A DNA stretch of 19,705 nt from NCBI GenBank assembly GCA_004376325.1, contig SOKC01000058.1:1-19705 (forward strand), given 5' to 3'. Below the pieces are notes generated by a model. The model searched no databases, had not been told where the DNA came from, and saw only the letters and a list, made by a program, of their open reading frames with translations. The stretch comes from Actinomycetota bacterium (lineage in GTDB: Bacteria > Actinomycetota > Humimicrobiia > Humimicrobiales > Humimicrobiaceae). The translations under genes were made by a program, and so were the position numbers. This document shows, piece after piece, positions 6,743-16,200 of the stretch; the first letter of the stretch is position 1, and the number at the start of each line of letters is the position of its first letter.

Positions 6743-9595
6743 ATGCCAAAAAAATATATAATACATGTTATATCTGGAACACACTGGGATAGAGAATGGC
6801 GTCATACTGCGGAACAATCAAAGCCACGTCTGGTTGAGTTAATTGATTCAATGATTGAGATTCTCGAAAATAACGAAAACTATAAAGTTTTTTGTCTTGA
6901 TGGTGGAATGGTTGTTCTGGAAGATTATCTGACAATAAGACCAGAAAAAAAAGAAAAATTAAAAAAATTAGCCAAATCAGGTAGAATCTCACTTTCAAAT
7001 TGGTACACTTTGCCAGAGATGTTTACAGTAGCTGCCGAAGCATTAATTCGCAACTTAAAACTTGGCCAGCAAATGGCAAAAGAATATGGTGGAGCCATGA
7101 AAAGTGGATATACCCCTACTTCATATGGACAAATTTCACAACTTCCACAGATCTATAAAGAATTTGGAATTGACAATGCTATTTTTTATCGTGGAACTAC
7201 TAAGTACTTATATAAACCACTATTTCTATGGGAAGGCCTGGATGGTTCAAAGCTTCATGTGCTTCGTACTTTCGATGATGTAACCAGAACAAACTGGTTT
7301 TTTTATGTTCACCAGCCTTTAGTACTTGGAAAAAAGCCAGTTGATCTTACTTATTACTATAATCAAAATGATTTACCGGTTCATATGTGTGACTCACATT
7401 ACTATGAAAGAGGTTTTAAACTTTTGCAGGAGAGTTACACATTTAATAAAGATAAAGAGGCACTTAAAAAGGCACTCAACTTTATTGTTTCACAGACTAT
7501 GGAATACATAGTCGGAAATAATCTACTAGCCTTAAATATGGAAGACAATATTATGCCTTTTAAATTGCTGCCAGATATGATTGAAGCTTTAAATACAATT
7601 TCGGAAGATATAGGAATTATTCAGAGTTCATTAGATGAATATATGCACAAGATAATAAGTGAAAGTAAAGCATCAGATCTTTTGGTTCATAGAGGCGAAT
7701 TACGCTATACTGGCGTTATACGCGGATTTAATGGCCTGTTAGGAGCAACTCATTCTTCTCGCATTAAATTGAAAATTTTAAATGAAGCAGCAGAAACCGA
7801 GCTTATACATCTTGCAGAACCAATTGCTTCAACAGCATGGCTGTTTGGTTTCGAATACCCGCGAAGAAGCCTCCAAAGAGCCTGGCGTTATTTAATGTTG
7901 AACCATGCACACGATAACATTTGTGGTGCTGCTGTGGACCAGGCACATGAAGATATGCTTTATAATTTTTCAACAGCCCGTATGGTTGGAAAAGAGATTG
8001 CTTCCAAAGGTATTATATCTCTTTTTAGTAATATTAATACTTCATCAAATTTTAAAAAAAATGACCATACTATTTCTGTTTTTAATACACTTGCTTTTAA
8101 AAGGAGCGAGGTTATTCAGCTCATTATAGATCTCCCGGATCAGGGGTCAACTGCTGGAATAATAGATCCCTGTACCGGCTTTGGCAGTTCAGATAATAAT
8201 ATTAACTATTATGATATTATTGATTCAAATGGCAATTCCATTGAATATATAACCCAGAGTAAAGAAAAAATTAACATTGCTGTTGAGCGTGAGCTTGATA
8301 CAAATGCAGCTAAAATGCCTGCTGTAAGACATAGAATTCTTTTAAAAGCTGAAGTTCCCCCTATGGGATACAATACCTACGCCCTCCGACCCCGAGGACC
8401 TAAATATATAACTAACCCGGAGATAGGTCCAAATCGAAAACTTATTGCAAGAGAAAATGGCACTCTTGAAAATGAATATTTAAAAGTGACTATAAATCAA
8501 AATGGAACTTTTAACCTGCTGCATAAACTCACCGGATTTGAAATGAAAAATCAGCATTTTTTTACAGATAATGGAGAAGTAGGTAGCGCTCATTTAAGTG
8601 AAACACCGCAGAGGAATCCTGTTCAAACCAGCCTGGGGTCTTTTGCACAAATTACCCTGGTTGAAAGTAGTACATTGCGAGGTGTTTTTCAGGTAGATCT
8701 AAATTTACGGATTCCTGCCGGTGCAACCATTGATAAGCGTGATCGCTTAAGAGAAAAATGCACAATGCCTATTACTTTCTGGATCACATTGGATAAGGAT
8801 AGTAAATATTTAAAAATAAACACTAAAATAGAAAATCATGCCAGAGATCACAGGCTAAGAGTCAATTTCCCCACACACATAAATACAGATTCGGTAACAG
8901 TTGAGAGTGCATTTGCAATCGAAAAAAGAAATATATGCTGGACTATAACGGGAGATAATTTTGAGTCGTTTTATCCTTTTCAGCCAATGCAGAATTTTAT
9001 TGACGTAAGCGATGATAACAAAGGTGTAACTATTTTAAACAAAGGACTTCGCGAATATGAAGTTATTGATGATCCAACTCGTACCATTGCTATTACCCTG
9101 CTGAGGACCCATAGAGCTTATATGACCGCAAATTCAGATATGACTCCGGAAGAGTTCGATAGGTATACCGGCCTTCACTCCTTTGGTACACTGGAATATA
9201 ATTATGCAATCTTTCCCCATAAAGGAAATTGGGAAGAGGCAGGTTCTTTGCAGATAGCTTATCAGCATAAAGTACCTTTATGTGCCATACAGGGAGTGCC
9301 TAGCAATAAAGGCAAATTACCACCCGAGAAAAGCTTTATTACCATAAAACCGGCTGATAAACTAGTTTTATCTGCCTTAAAACAGGCTGAAGACGGAAGT
9401 GGCATTATTTTAAGGATGTGGAATTCCTCCAACAATAGAGTAAGTGCTTCAATCACTTTAGGATTTTCTATTAAATCAGCATTACTTCTAAAACTTGATG
9501 AAACACCTGTTTCTGAACTAAATTGCAATGGCAAAAAAATAAAGCTTCAATGTAGTCCCCATAAAATTATTACAACTCTTCTAAAAATTAATTAA
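6743..9595 (+). CDS. GH38 family protein with substituted catalytic nucleophile
   Basis: A 950-residue cytoplasmic GH38 (class II alpha-mannosidase-like) protein without a signal peptide. The fold is clear: GTHWDREW (H14 and D16 as zinc ligands), the DG-VLEDYL stretch, EALIRNL near 99-105, LPQIYKEFGIDNAIFYRG (134-151), NHAHDNICG (387-395, with H390 as zinc ligand), and a typical C-terminus with PHKGNWEEAG and SALKQAEDG. The family motif that holds the nucleophile, GYxPDSFG in MngB-type enzymes, reads GYTPTSYG here, placing T126 where the Asp belongs. The first His of the HTHWD motif is also Gly, and the usual G-DH segment reads LNMEDN. It may be an atypical hydrolase, use another residue, or be a binding or regulatory protein. 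The ATG at 6743 has no obvious ribosome site but follows the promoter closely. An HAD gene follows 129 bp downstream. Confidence 0.88.
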   Translation: MPKKYIIHVISGTHWDREWRHTAEQSKPRLVELIDSMIEILENNENYKVFCLDGGMVVLEDYLTIRPEKKEKLKKLAKSGRISLSNWYTLPEMFTVAAEALIRNLKLGQQMAKEYGGAMKSGYTPTSYGQISQLPQIYKEFGIDNAIFYRGTTKYLYKPLFLWEGLDGSKLHVLRTFDDVTRTNWFFYVHQPLVLGKKPVDLTYYYNQNDLPVHMCDSHYYERGFKLLQESYTFNKDKEALKKALNFIVSQTMEYIVGNNLLALNMEDNIMPFKLLPDMIEALNTISEDIGIIQSSLDEYMHKIISESKASDLLVHRGELRYTGVIRGFNGLLGATHSSRIKLKILNEAAETELIHLAEPIASTAWLFGFEYPRRSLQRAWRYLMLNHAHDNICGAAVDQAHEDMLYNFSTARMVGKEIASKGIISLFSNINTSSNFKKNDHTISVFNTLAFKRSEVIQLIIDLPDQGSTAGIIDPCTGFGSSDNNINYYDIIDSNGNSIEYITQSKEKINIAVERELDTNAAKMPAVRHRILLKAEVPPMGYNTYALRPRGPKYITNPEIGPNRKLIARENGTLENEYLKVTINQNGTFNLLHKLTGFEMKNQHFFTDNGEVGSAHLSETPQRNPVQTSLGSFAQITLVESSTLRGVFQVDLNLRIPAGATIDKRDRLREKCTMPITFWITLDKDSKYLKINTKIENHARDHRLRVNFPTHINTDSVTVESAFAIEKRNICWTITGDNFESFYPFQPMQNFIDVSDDNKGVTILNKGLREYEVIDDPTRTIAITLLRTHRAYMTANSDMTPEEFDRYTGLHSFGTLEYNYAIFPHKGNWEEAGSLQIAYQHKVPLCAIQGVPSNKGKLPPEKSFITIKPADKLVLSALKQAEDGSGIILRMWNSSNNRVSASITLGFSIKSALLLKLDETPVSELNCNGKKIKLQCSPHKIITTLLKIN

Positions 9596-9724
9596 AAGTA
9601 ATATATGCTTAGTACAACAAACTTTATGAATAGCAATTACTTATTTTTTTCAGACATAAAGAGTTGCCTTAAAAATATCAACAAGGTTTGCAGCACTACA
9701 AGAAATTGAAGAAGGGGGAATAAT

Positions 9725-10714
9725 TTGATTTTATCTAAAGGGAATTTAACTATTGAAAACCTTTTATTCAACAATAAAAAGGATTTAATTCCATTAAAAG
9801 AAGGTGGAGATGGGGTTTTTAAGTCTGGAAGAAATGGAGTTAAAAGAATATTCACAACAAAAGATCGAAAAGTTGATTATATTTGTTTCGAAAAAGAAAA
9901 AATTATTGCATTTGTAAAGTCCCAAATGGGCTACCCCGCAATGTATCCCTTACTGCCCGTAAAAATAGATAGCCCCATTAAAGCTGTTCTTATGGATTTA
10001 GATGGTACAAGTGTTAAAAGTGAAGAATTCTGGATATGGATTATTGAACAGACAATCTCAAGACTCATGAGAAATCCGAAATTTAAATTGGAGGAAGTAG
10101 ATCTTCCTTTTGTCTCAGGTCACAGCGTATCCGAACATATGAATTACTGTATTAAAAAATATTGTCCAGAAAAAACTATAGAGGAAGCAAGGAAATGTTA
10201 TTTTGAAATAACAGATTATGAAATGAAGGCAATTTTAGAAGGAAGAGGTCATATAGACGCATTTAAACCAACTGACGGATTAAAAGATTTTTTACTTGCT
10301 CTAAAGAGTAAAAAGATAAAGATTGGATTAGTGACTTCAGGGCTCTATGAAAAAGCATGGCCGGAAATTTATGCCGCATTTAAACAGCTCAAAATGGGTG
10401 ATCCACGTTATTTTTACGATGCTATTATTACAGCAGGATACGCAATACGTAAAGGTATTGTTGGAACTTTAGGCGAACTTGAACCGAAACCACATCCCTG
10501 GTTATATGCTGAAACAGCCCGCATTGGTCTTGGTATTGATTTTAAATACAGACATCATGTAATAGGAATTGAGGATAGTGGTGCCGGTATTGTTTCTATA
10601 AGATTAGCAGGTTTTACAGCTATAGGTATGGCAGGTGGAAATATAATAGAAAGCGGTACATTACCATTTTGCTCAAGTTATTATGAAAAACTTTCCCAAG
10701 TACTTGAAATATAA
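9725..10714 (+). CDS. HAD-superfamily hydrolase with N-terminal extension
   Basis: A 329-residue protein. From about residue 86 it has all the HAD motifs: AVLMDLDGT (D91 nucleophile, D93 acid/base), GLVTSG (T204/S205), K255 in EPKPHPW, and GIEDSGAG (E283/D284). The helical cap lies between motifs I and II, as in beta-phosphoglucomutase and phosphoglycolate-phosphatase-like members. Such enzymes dephosphorylate or isomerise small phosphorylated compounds, often sugar phosphates. The first ~80 residues match nothing I recognise and are not normally part of the fold. The TTG start at 9725 is supported by GAAGGGGG, 5 nt upstream. Being downstream of the variant GH38 on the same strand, it likely acts on the same pathway; the substrate is unknown. 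Confidence 0.85.
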   Translation: MILSKGNLTIENLLFNNKKDLIPLKEGGDGVFKSGRNGVKRIFTTKDRKVDYICFEKEKIIAFVKSQMGYPAMYPLLPVKIDSPIKAVLMDLDGTSVKSEEFWIWIIEQTISRLMRNPKFKLEEVDLPFVSGHSVSEHMNYCIKKYCPEKTIEEARKCYFEITDYEMKAILEGRGHIDAFKPTDGLKDFLLALKSKKIKIGLVTSGLYEKAWPEIYAAFKQLKMGDPRYFYDAIITAGYAIRKGIVGTLGELEPKPHPWLYAETARIGLGIDFKYRHHVIGIEDSGAGIVSIRLAGFTAIGMAGGNIIESGTLPFCSSYYEKLSQVLEI

Positions 10715-10728
10715 ATACCTGTAAAAGA

Positions 10729-10754
10729 GATGATGGAATACCTGCAGCATCATC
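10729..10754 (+). repeat. Inverted repeat after the HAD gene
   Basis: GATGATG (10729-10735) and CATCATC (10748-10754) form a 7-bp stem 14 nt after the HAD stop. There is no T-run after it, so a terminator role is weak. The rest of 10755-10812 shows nothing recognisable. Confidence 0.3.
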
Positions 10755-10812
10755 AAACAAAACGTGTTTGCAATTTCAAACATCAGATTATTTCAATAAT
10801 TTTAATTATTTA

Positions 10813-11085
10813 TTAACTGCCTCCACTCCCCCAATCTTCACCGCCAAAACCAAGCATTTCAAAAATCGTATAACCATTTTCTTTGAGAATTTTTTAATAT
10901 CATTAACTGCACCATAAATTCCACCATCAAATAGTTCTTTATAACCTAAAATCTCTGCTTATTCTCTTACATCCTCTAAATCTGTCCCGCTCATAAGGTA
11001 AAGTTTTATTTTTTTATCCCTTAAAATATACAAGAAATCAACAGCACCTTTTATCACCAAGTATTGATTCCATCATGCATTTTTA
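10813..11085 (-). pseudogene. Decayed HAD-type hydrolase fragment
   Basis: Minus-strand translation from 11051 gives KGAVDFLYILRDKKIKLYLM then SGTDLEDVRE, an in-frame TAA, and AEILGYKELFDGGIYGAVND. A neighbouring frame then gives KILKENGYTIFEMLGFGGED and stops at 10813-10815. The SGT motif after a beta-strand and the GY-LFDGGIYGA stretch are typical of HAD phosphatases around motif II. The first aspartate motif is absent and there is at least one stop and one frameshift, so it is a remnant. It is not a copy of the intact HAD gene at 9725-10714, whose corresponding region differs. It lies between the convergent HAD and GH2 genes. Confidence 0.65.
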
Positions 11086-11104
11086 CATTGAGACTTATCT
11101 TAAT

Positions 11105-12859
11105 TTATTCAAATATTCCATTATTTATCCTGCTTACATGCTCAACGGATACTTTTACTTTTCTGTCTTCAGTCATAAGGCCGTTGACTTCCTGTTGAAC
11201 GTCCGTTAGTTGTGTATAGCAATACCCTCTGATAATAGGCATATTTCTTATTGCACTTGTTATGCTGGAATATCTCTCGAAGAAACTTTTTTTATCCTTA
11301 ACCATATCATTATACCCCCAGCTTTCACTAGACTTATCTTTAAAGGCTATTCCACCATATTCAGTTATCAGAATGGGTTGACCATTATACCTGCTACCTT
11401 CACAGTAGAGCATCCTCCAAGAGGGATCACTTTCTAAAACCTTTTCTATATTTGAATACCTTTTTACAAAATCATTTCCCCAAGCTATATAATCATGTAT
11501 GCAGCAAATGTCTCCGTCTATTTGCTCCCATCCGTCATTTACGCTGATTAAACGAGTATTATCCAGTGCCTTGGCAATGTAATATAACGACCGGGCAAAA
11601 CTCTGTTGATGTTTATTAATATAGATATTTCTTACCCCCCATGATTCGTTTAATGGTACCCAGGTTACTATACATGGGTGGTTATAATCCCTTTTTATGA
11701 ATTCAATCCACTCACAGGTTAGATTTTCAACTTCCTCGTCATTGAAATAATAAGCACTTGGCATTTCTCCCCAGACAAGGAGTCCAAGCTTATCAGCCCA
11801 ATAGTAATATCTGGGATCTTCTATCTTCTGATGTTTTCTTGCTCCATTAAAACCAAACTTTTTACTCATTTCTATGTCGAATCTGATAGCTTCGTCACTT
11901 GGTGGAGTAAGAAGGCTATCCTTCCAGTACCCCTGGTCGAGTACCAATCTCTGGTAATAAGGTCTGTTATTAAGCATTATCTGGTCACCCTTAACTGAAA
12001 TTTTCCTCATACCGAAATAGCTCTTTACTGTATCAAAAACAACACTATCTTTTTCAAGTTTTAATTCCACATCATATAAGTTTGGATGCTCGGGAGTCCA
12101 ATAGTGTACTTCGTCTATAAAATCTTCTTCCCTCAAATCAACAGTAACTTTTGAAATCCTCTCATATAGAACTGTTTTTATGTTACTTACTATCCTTTCG
12201 TCATAGCATATTTTCAGGCTTAGTTCTACTTCATAAACATAACTATCAAGAAAAATCTCTACAAGCACATTCCTCCTGTCAATATCAGGGGTAAGTTTGA
12301 TCCTGTCTATTGCTACCTTTCCAGTGGTTTCCAACCATACAGTCTGCCAAATACCTGACGTAGGCGTATACCAGCACCTATCAGGCTTATGTTTCCAATA
12401 CTGCTTGCCTCTTGGTTGTACACACTCATATCTGTCCTCTGCTTTAACTACTACTGAGTTTATTCCATTTGTAAGAAATTTCGTAATATCAAATTTAAAT
12501 GGAACATATCCACCCTTATGCGTACCGGCAAGCTCACCATTTACCCATACCTTGGCATAATAATCAACGGCTCCGAAATTGAGAAATATCCTTTTGCCCC
12601 AAAAATCTTCTGGTAGTTTAAAACTCCTCTTATACCACATATATTCATGAAAATCCTGGTTGTTAATGCCGCTAAGAACACTTTGATAGCAAAAAGGGAC
12701 AATTATCTTGCCTGTAAAGTTTCTGTTCTTATACCAGCTTTCTTTTTCACCAATATTACTATCATCAAATTCAAAATCCCATTCACCATTCAGGTTTAGC
12801 CACTCATTTCTTTCAAAATCAGGTCTGGGGTATTCCTTTCTCGGAATATTGTTGCTCAT
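11105..12859 (-). CDS. Glycoside hydrolase family 2 enzyme
   Basis: A 584-residue retaining glycosidase of the GH2 type (beta-galactosidase/beta-mannosidase/beta-glucuronidase clan). An N-terminal sugar-binding jelly roll (about 15-180, with LNGEWDFEFDD and FGAVDYYAKVWVNGE) is followed by an Ig-like domain (about 183-285) and a TIM barrel (about 290-580). The acid/base is E405 in PLNESWG and the nucleophile E500 in ITEYGG, so it looks active. There is no signal peptide, hence it is probably cytoplasmic, acting on imported oligosaccharides. It is short for beta-galactosidase and lacks the extra C-terminal domains of LacZ. The ATG at 12857-12859 follows GGAGAA by 8 nt. It lies downstream of the transporter and mannosidase genes, so a beta-mannoside or similar core linkage is a reasonable guess; specificity is not readable from sequence. 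Confidence 0.88.
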   Translation of the reverse strand: MSNNIPRKEYPRPDFERNEWLNLNGEWDFEFDDSNIGEKESWYKNRNFTGKIIVPFCYQSVLSGINNQDFHEYMWYKRSFKLPEDFWGKRIFLNFGAVDYYAKVWVNGELAGTHKGGYVPFKFDITKFLTNGINSVVVKAEDRYECVQPRGKQYWKHKPDRCWYTPTSGIWQTVWLETTGKVAIDRIKLTPDIDRRNVLVEIFLDSYVYEVELSLKICYDERIVSNIKTVLYERISKVTVDLREEDFIDEVHYWTPEHPNLYDVELKLEKDSVVFDTVKSYFGMRKISVKGDQIMLNNRPYYQRLVLDQGYWKDSLLTPPSDEAIRFDIEMSKKFGFNGARKHQKIEDPRYYYWADKLGLLVWGEMPSAYYFNDEEVENLTCEWIEFIKRDYNHPCIVTWVPLNESWGVRNIYINKHQQSFARSLYYIAKALDNTRLISVNDGWEQIDGDICCIHDYIAWGNDFVKRYSNIEKVLESDPSWRMLYCEGSRYNGQPILITEYGGIAFKDKSSESWGYNDMVKDKKSFFERYSSITSAIRNMPIIRGYCYTQLTDVQQEVNGLMTEDRKVKVSVEHVSRINNGIFE

Positions 12860-12949
12860 GATTTAAGTTCTCCGTTCTTCTTAGTTATTCACAAGTATTA
12901 ATCTGGTGTGAACCCCTACGGAGGTGATGATAAATAATTTTTTTATCTT

Positions 12950-12988
12950 AGGGTCTGGAATTTTCGTGACCCTGGACTCTGGAATTTT
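12950..12988. repeat. Small direct and inverted repeats between the GH38 remnant and GH2
   Basis: The 11-mer TCTGGAATTTT occurs at 12954-12964 and 12978-12988, and AGGGTC (12950-12955) pairs with GACCCT (12968-12973). The open frame across this stretch (down to 12881) does not look like mannosidase beyond about 12998, so it is probably non-coding. Confidence 0.45.
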
Positions 12989-12997
12989 GCTTGACTT

Positions 12998-13206
12998 TGA
13001 GGACTGCATGCTTCCCTTATGAGAATAAACAGAATAGATAAAGCTATGCCTTCCACTATCCGGATTGGGTTCAGGTTCGTAACTGGTTCTGGCTATATAC
13101 ATATTATATTTCCCTTTACATCAAAACATATCTTGTATCACTTAATACACTAAGTCCATATTTATTATCAGATATATCTACCCAATATTGTCCTCTTTGA
13201 CTTCTA
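12998..13206 (-). pseudogene. Second GH38 alpha-mannosidase remnant
   Basis: Minus-strand pieces in three frames line up with a GH38 C-terminal region. QYWVDISDNKYGLSVL (about 13135-13190) corresponds to the family's W-D-S--YG-SLL. FDVKGNIIC follows after a frameshift. After a second frameshift ARTSYEPEPNPDSGRHSF then IYSVYSHKG matches the family's R-SY-PDP--D-G-H-F-Y---PHKG. Both flanks are missing. It is not a copy of the adjacent intact mannosidase, whose equivalent segment reads RSAYYPDPEADKGIHEF. It sits in the 424-bp gap between that gene and GH2. The remaining sequence, 13207-13283, contains a short open stretch that I cannot assign. Confidence 0.72.
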
Positions 13207-13283
13207 ATTTTCTAGGAAGCACGTCATCCGATTCAAAACCCTCATCTCTTCTTTTGTTAATCGAGGTGCATTTTTAGCAGATC

Positions 13284-16200
13284 TTAGAGTTGTATTAAAA
13301 TTGTACATAATTCATAAGGTCTTAAAGTGAGTTTAATAATGTTTTCTTTTGATGCATGCCCTATTTTGTTTTCCATAAGATCAGCTTCATACCAGCTTAT
13401 AAAATCAAAGTTTAATTTTAATGCTACATCTGACTTTCCACAATACTGCTCATGCATTCTAATGATGATATGATTACCATCTTCAGTTTTTTTAACAGCA
13501 TCAATAACAATATTTGTATCATCCATTTCAAATAGATTTTTAACCGGCTCCTCCACGCAACCCTTTATTGCCGGCATCGGTACGTTCAAGTCCCATGCTT
13601 CTTGAGCTAAATTAGAATCATACCATTCTTGACCGTGGATAAAAATAGAATAAGTAAATTCATGAATGCCTTTGTCAGCCTCTGGGTCAGGATAATACGC
13701 TGATCTTAGTAGAGATAATCGCATGTTATTATTTTGAATATCATACCCATATTTGCAATTATTCAATAATGCTACGCCAAAACCTTTTTCGGATAAATCC
13801 GCCCATTTATGCCCTACTACTTCAAATTTAGCAAAATCCCAGCTTGTATTGTGATGCGTAGGTCTTTCCATGTTTCCAAATTGAATATCATATCTTGCTT
13901 TTGTTGACCTAATATCTACAGGGAAAGCTACTTTCAACAGCTTTTCTCGTTCCTGCCAATTTACTGTCGTTTCAAAATCAATTCTATTTGAGTCATGGTA
14001 GAGCACCATATATTGACTAATGGTTGTTTTATTGTATTCCCATTCAAATAAAATCTTAACATAATGACATCCATTAGAAACCAGTTTTGCACCTTTAAAA
14101 ACTTTGATTATCTCCTTCTTTAAATCAATAGTCGGCTCAATTTCCCACGCATCAAATTGCCTTGGCATATCCTCAAATACCTCAAATACATTTCCATTGC
14201 CTTTTAAGGCATTTCGCTTTAATTCCTTATCATAAAGGTTGACCAAATGACCCTGTTCGTTCCACTCAATAATATATTTATTAGACTCAACTGAGTTTTT
14301 CTCAAATTTAAATTGGCTCTCTTGTCCTATCGCCTTTTCCTTAATATAAATATTCTGAAATGAAAGAGGCAATATATTTTTGATATATATCTTGGCAGAG
14401 TCCTTTTCAATTTGAGCAGGTAGTACGTTCCCTTGTTCATCTTCAAAGTGTACTTCCTTGCTCGTACTTAACGCGATTGTTACCAACCCACTTCTATTAA
14501 ATGACCCTGAATTAAATACAGTAAAGCTATTGGCTTGATCTTTAGCAATACTCTTAAAAGACCTATCTATAATCTTATTTACAATGTTCAGCGCTATGTT
14601 GTATTCTTCCTTGGAATCTTCGTAAACTCCTTTTATACTTGTACCAGGTATAATGTCATGGAATTGATTTCTTAAGATAATCTTCCAACCTTTTTCAAAA
14701 TCAGAAGCACAATAATTGTCCCAATTCCTATTCACTAGCGAAGAAATTACTTGCAAAATTTCTGCTTCTCGATATTTGAACTCTAGTAATCGGTTCATTT
14801 TTTTGTTGTAGGCTTGTGATGTGTAGGTACCTCTATGACACTCAAGATAAAGTTCATTATCCCATGTATGTAAATAACCATTGTTTTCTTTGTCCTTAAT
14901 ATTTGCATGAAGACGCTCCAAATAATTTGTTACATTTGTATTGGAAACTTTAGGTAAGCCAGGTATTCTATCTAATTGGCGTCTATTCTCAAGCATATCT
15001 CGATTAGCGCCACCACCACCATCACCATACCCATAAAATATGAGCAAATCATTATTCAGGTCTTTATTCTCGTAATTATCCCAAACACCTTTTACAGTTT
15101 CAGGTGACAGTATGCCATTATAAGTACTGAACCAATTACTTGGCGCATCTATCTCTGGTGTGGTGACAAAATGTGTTAGAATTTCTGTACCATCGATCCC
15201 TCTCCAAATAAATGTATCGCTTGGTATTTTATTATACTCATTCCAACTGAGCTTAGTTGTTATAAAGGTATCAATATTTGATTTTTTTAAAATCTGTGGC
15301 ATTGCCCAGCTAAAGCCAAACGTATCAGGTAGCCATAAGAATGAATTTTTATAACCAAACTCTTTTTGGAAAAACCTTTTTCCATATAAAATTTGCCTAA
15401 CTAAAGATTCACCACTTATTAAATTACAATCTGCTTCTACCCACATAGAACCCGATGGTTCCCATTTTCCTTGCTTAACTCTTTCTTTGATCATATCATA
15501 AATTTCAGGAAAATCATCCTTTACATATTCGTATAATTGTGCCTGTGTCTGTAAAAAAATATAATCGTCATATTTTTCCATCAATCTATTAACTATTGAA
15601 AAAGATCTTGCCACTTTCTCTCTTGTGTGTTTAAGTCTCCAGAGCCAAGCGACATCTATGTGCGTATGACCCACACAGAAAACATGGATGTTGGAGTCCT
15701 TTTGAAATTTGTCAAGCTCCCTATTTAAAAAGTCTTTTGCTATCTTGACCGAATCATAAAACGCTTGAGAGCTCTGATTCGTAAAATTAACCATCTGCAT
15801 TGTCTTAATGAGTATTTTTCCTAGATTATGCTTATGGTAATTTCCTTCATCTAAGACTTTTATTGTTTTAGCAACCATAAGTCCTGTATAATAAAGATCG
15901 TCCGTGGGGCTGTCTAAGCATGCAATATAAGCCTCTTTAATTTGATGATATTGAATTTGAGGCATGCCACCACCTTCAAGTCCACTCCACAATCTAAAAT
16001 CCATTTTGATCGTATTGCCTAATTTCTTTACATCAAAAAATACTTCTTTATGATTTGAATCAACACCTTGATAAAGTGAACCATTAACATAGAGTAAAGA
16101 CTCAAAACCTGAGTTATTCCATCTCCCTGTTGTTCCAAAGTCAAAAACACCTACAATTTTCTCATTATTCCAATCACTTGGGATTTGTATATCTTTAGTG

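Noticed and set aside
9596..9724. Possible small gene between variant GH38 and HAD
   Set aside because: No open frame with a ribosome site and no recognisable motif; it appears to be a leader for the TTG start.
12881..12997. Continuation of the GH38 remnant's open frame as a real peptide
   Set aside because: The residues after the SHKGSMQ stretch do not resemble mannosidase or any family I recognise, and the DNA consists of short repeats; treated as non-coding.
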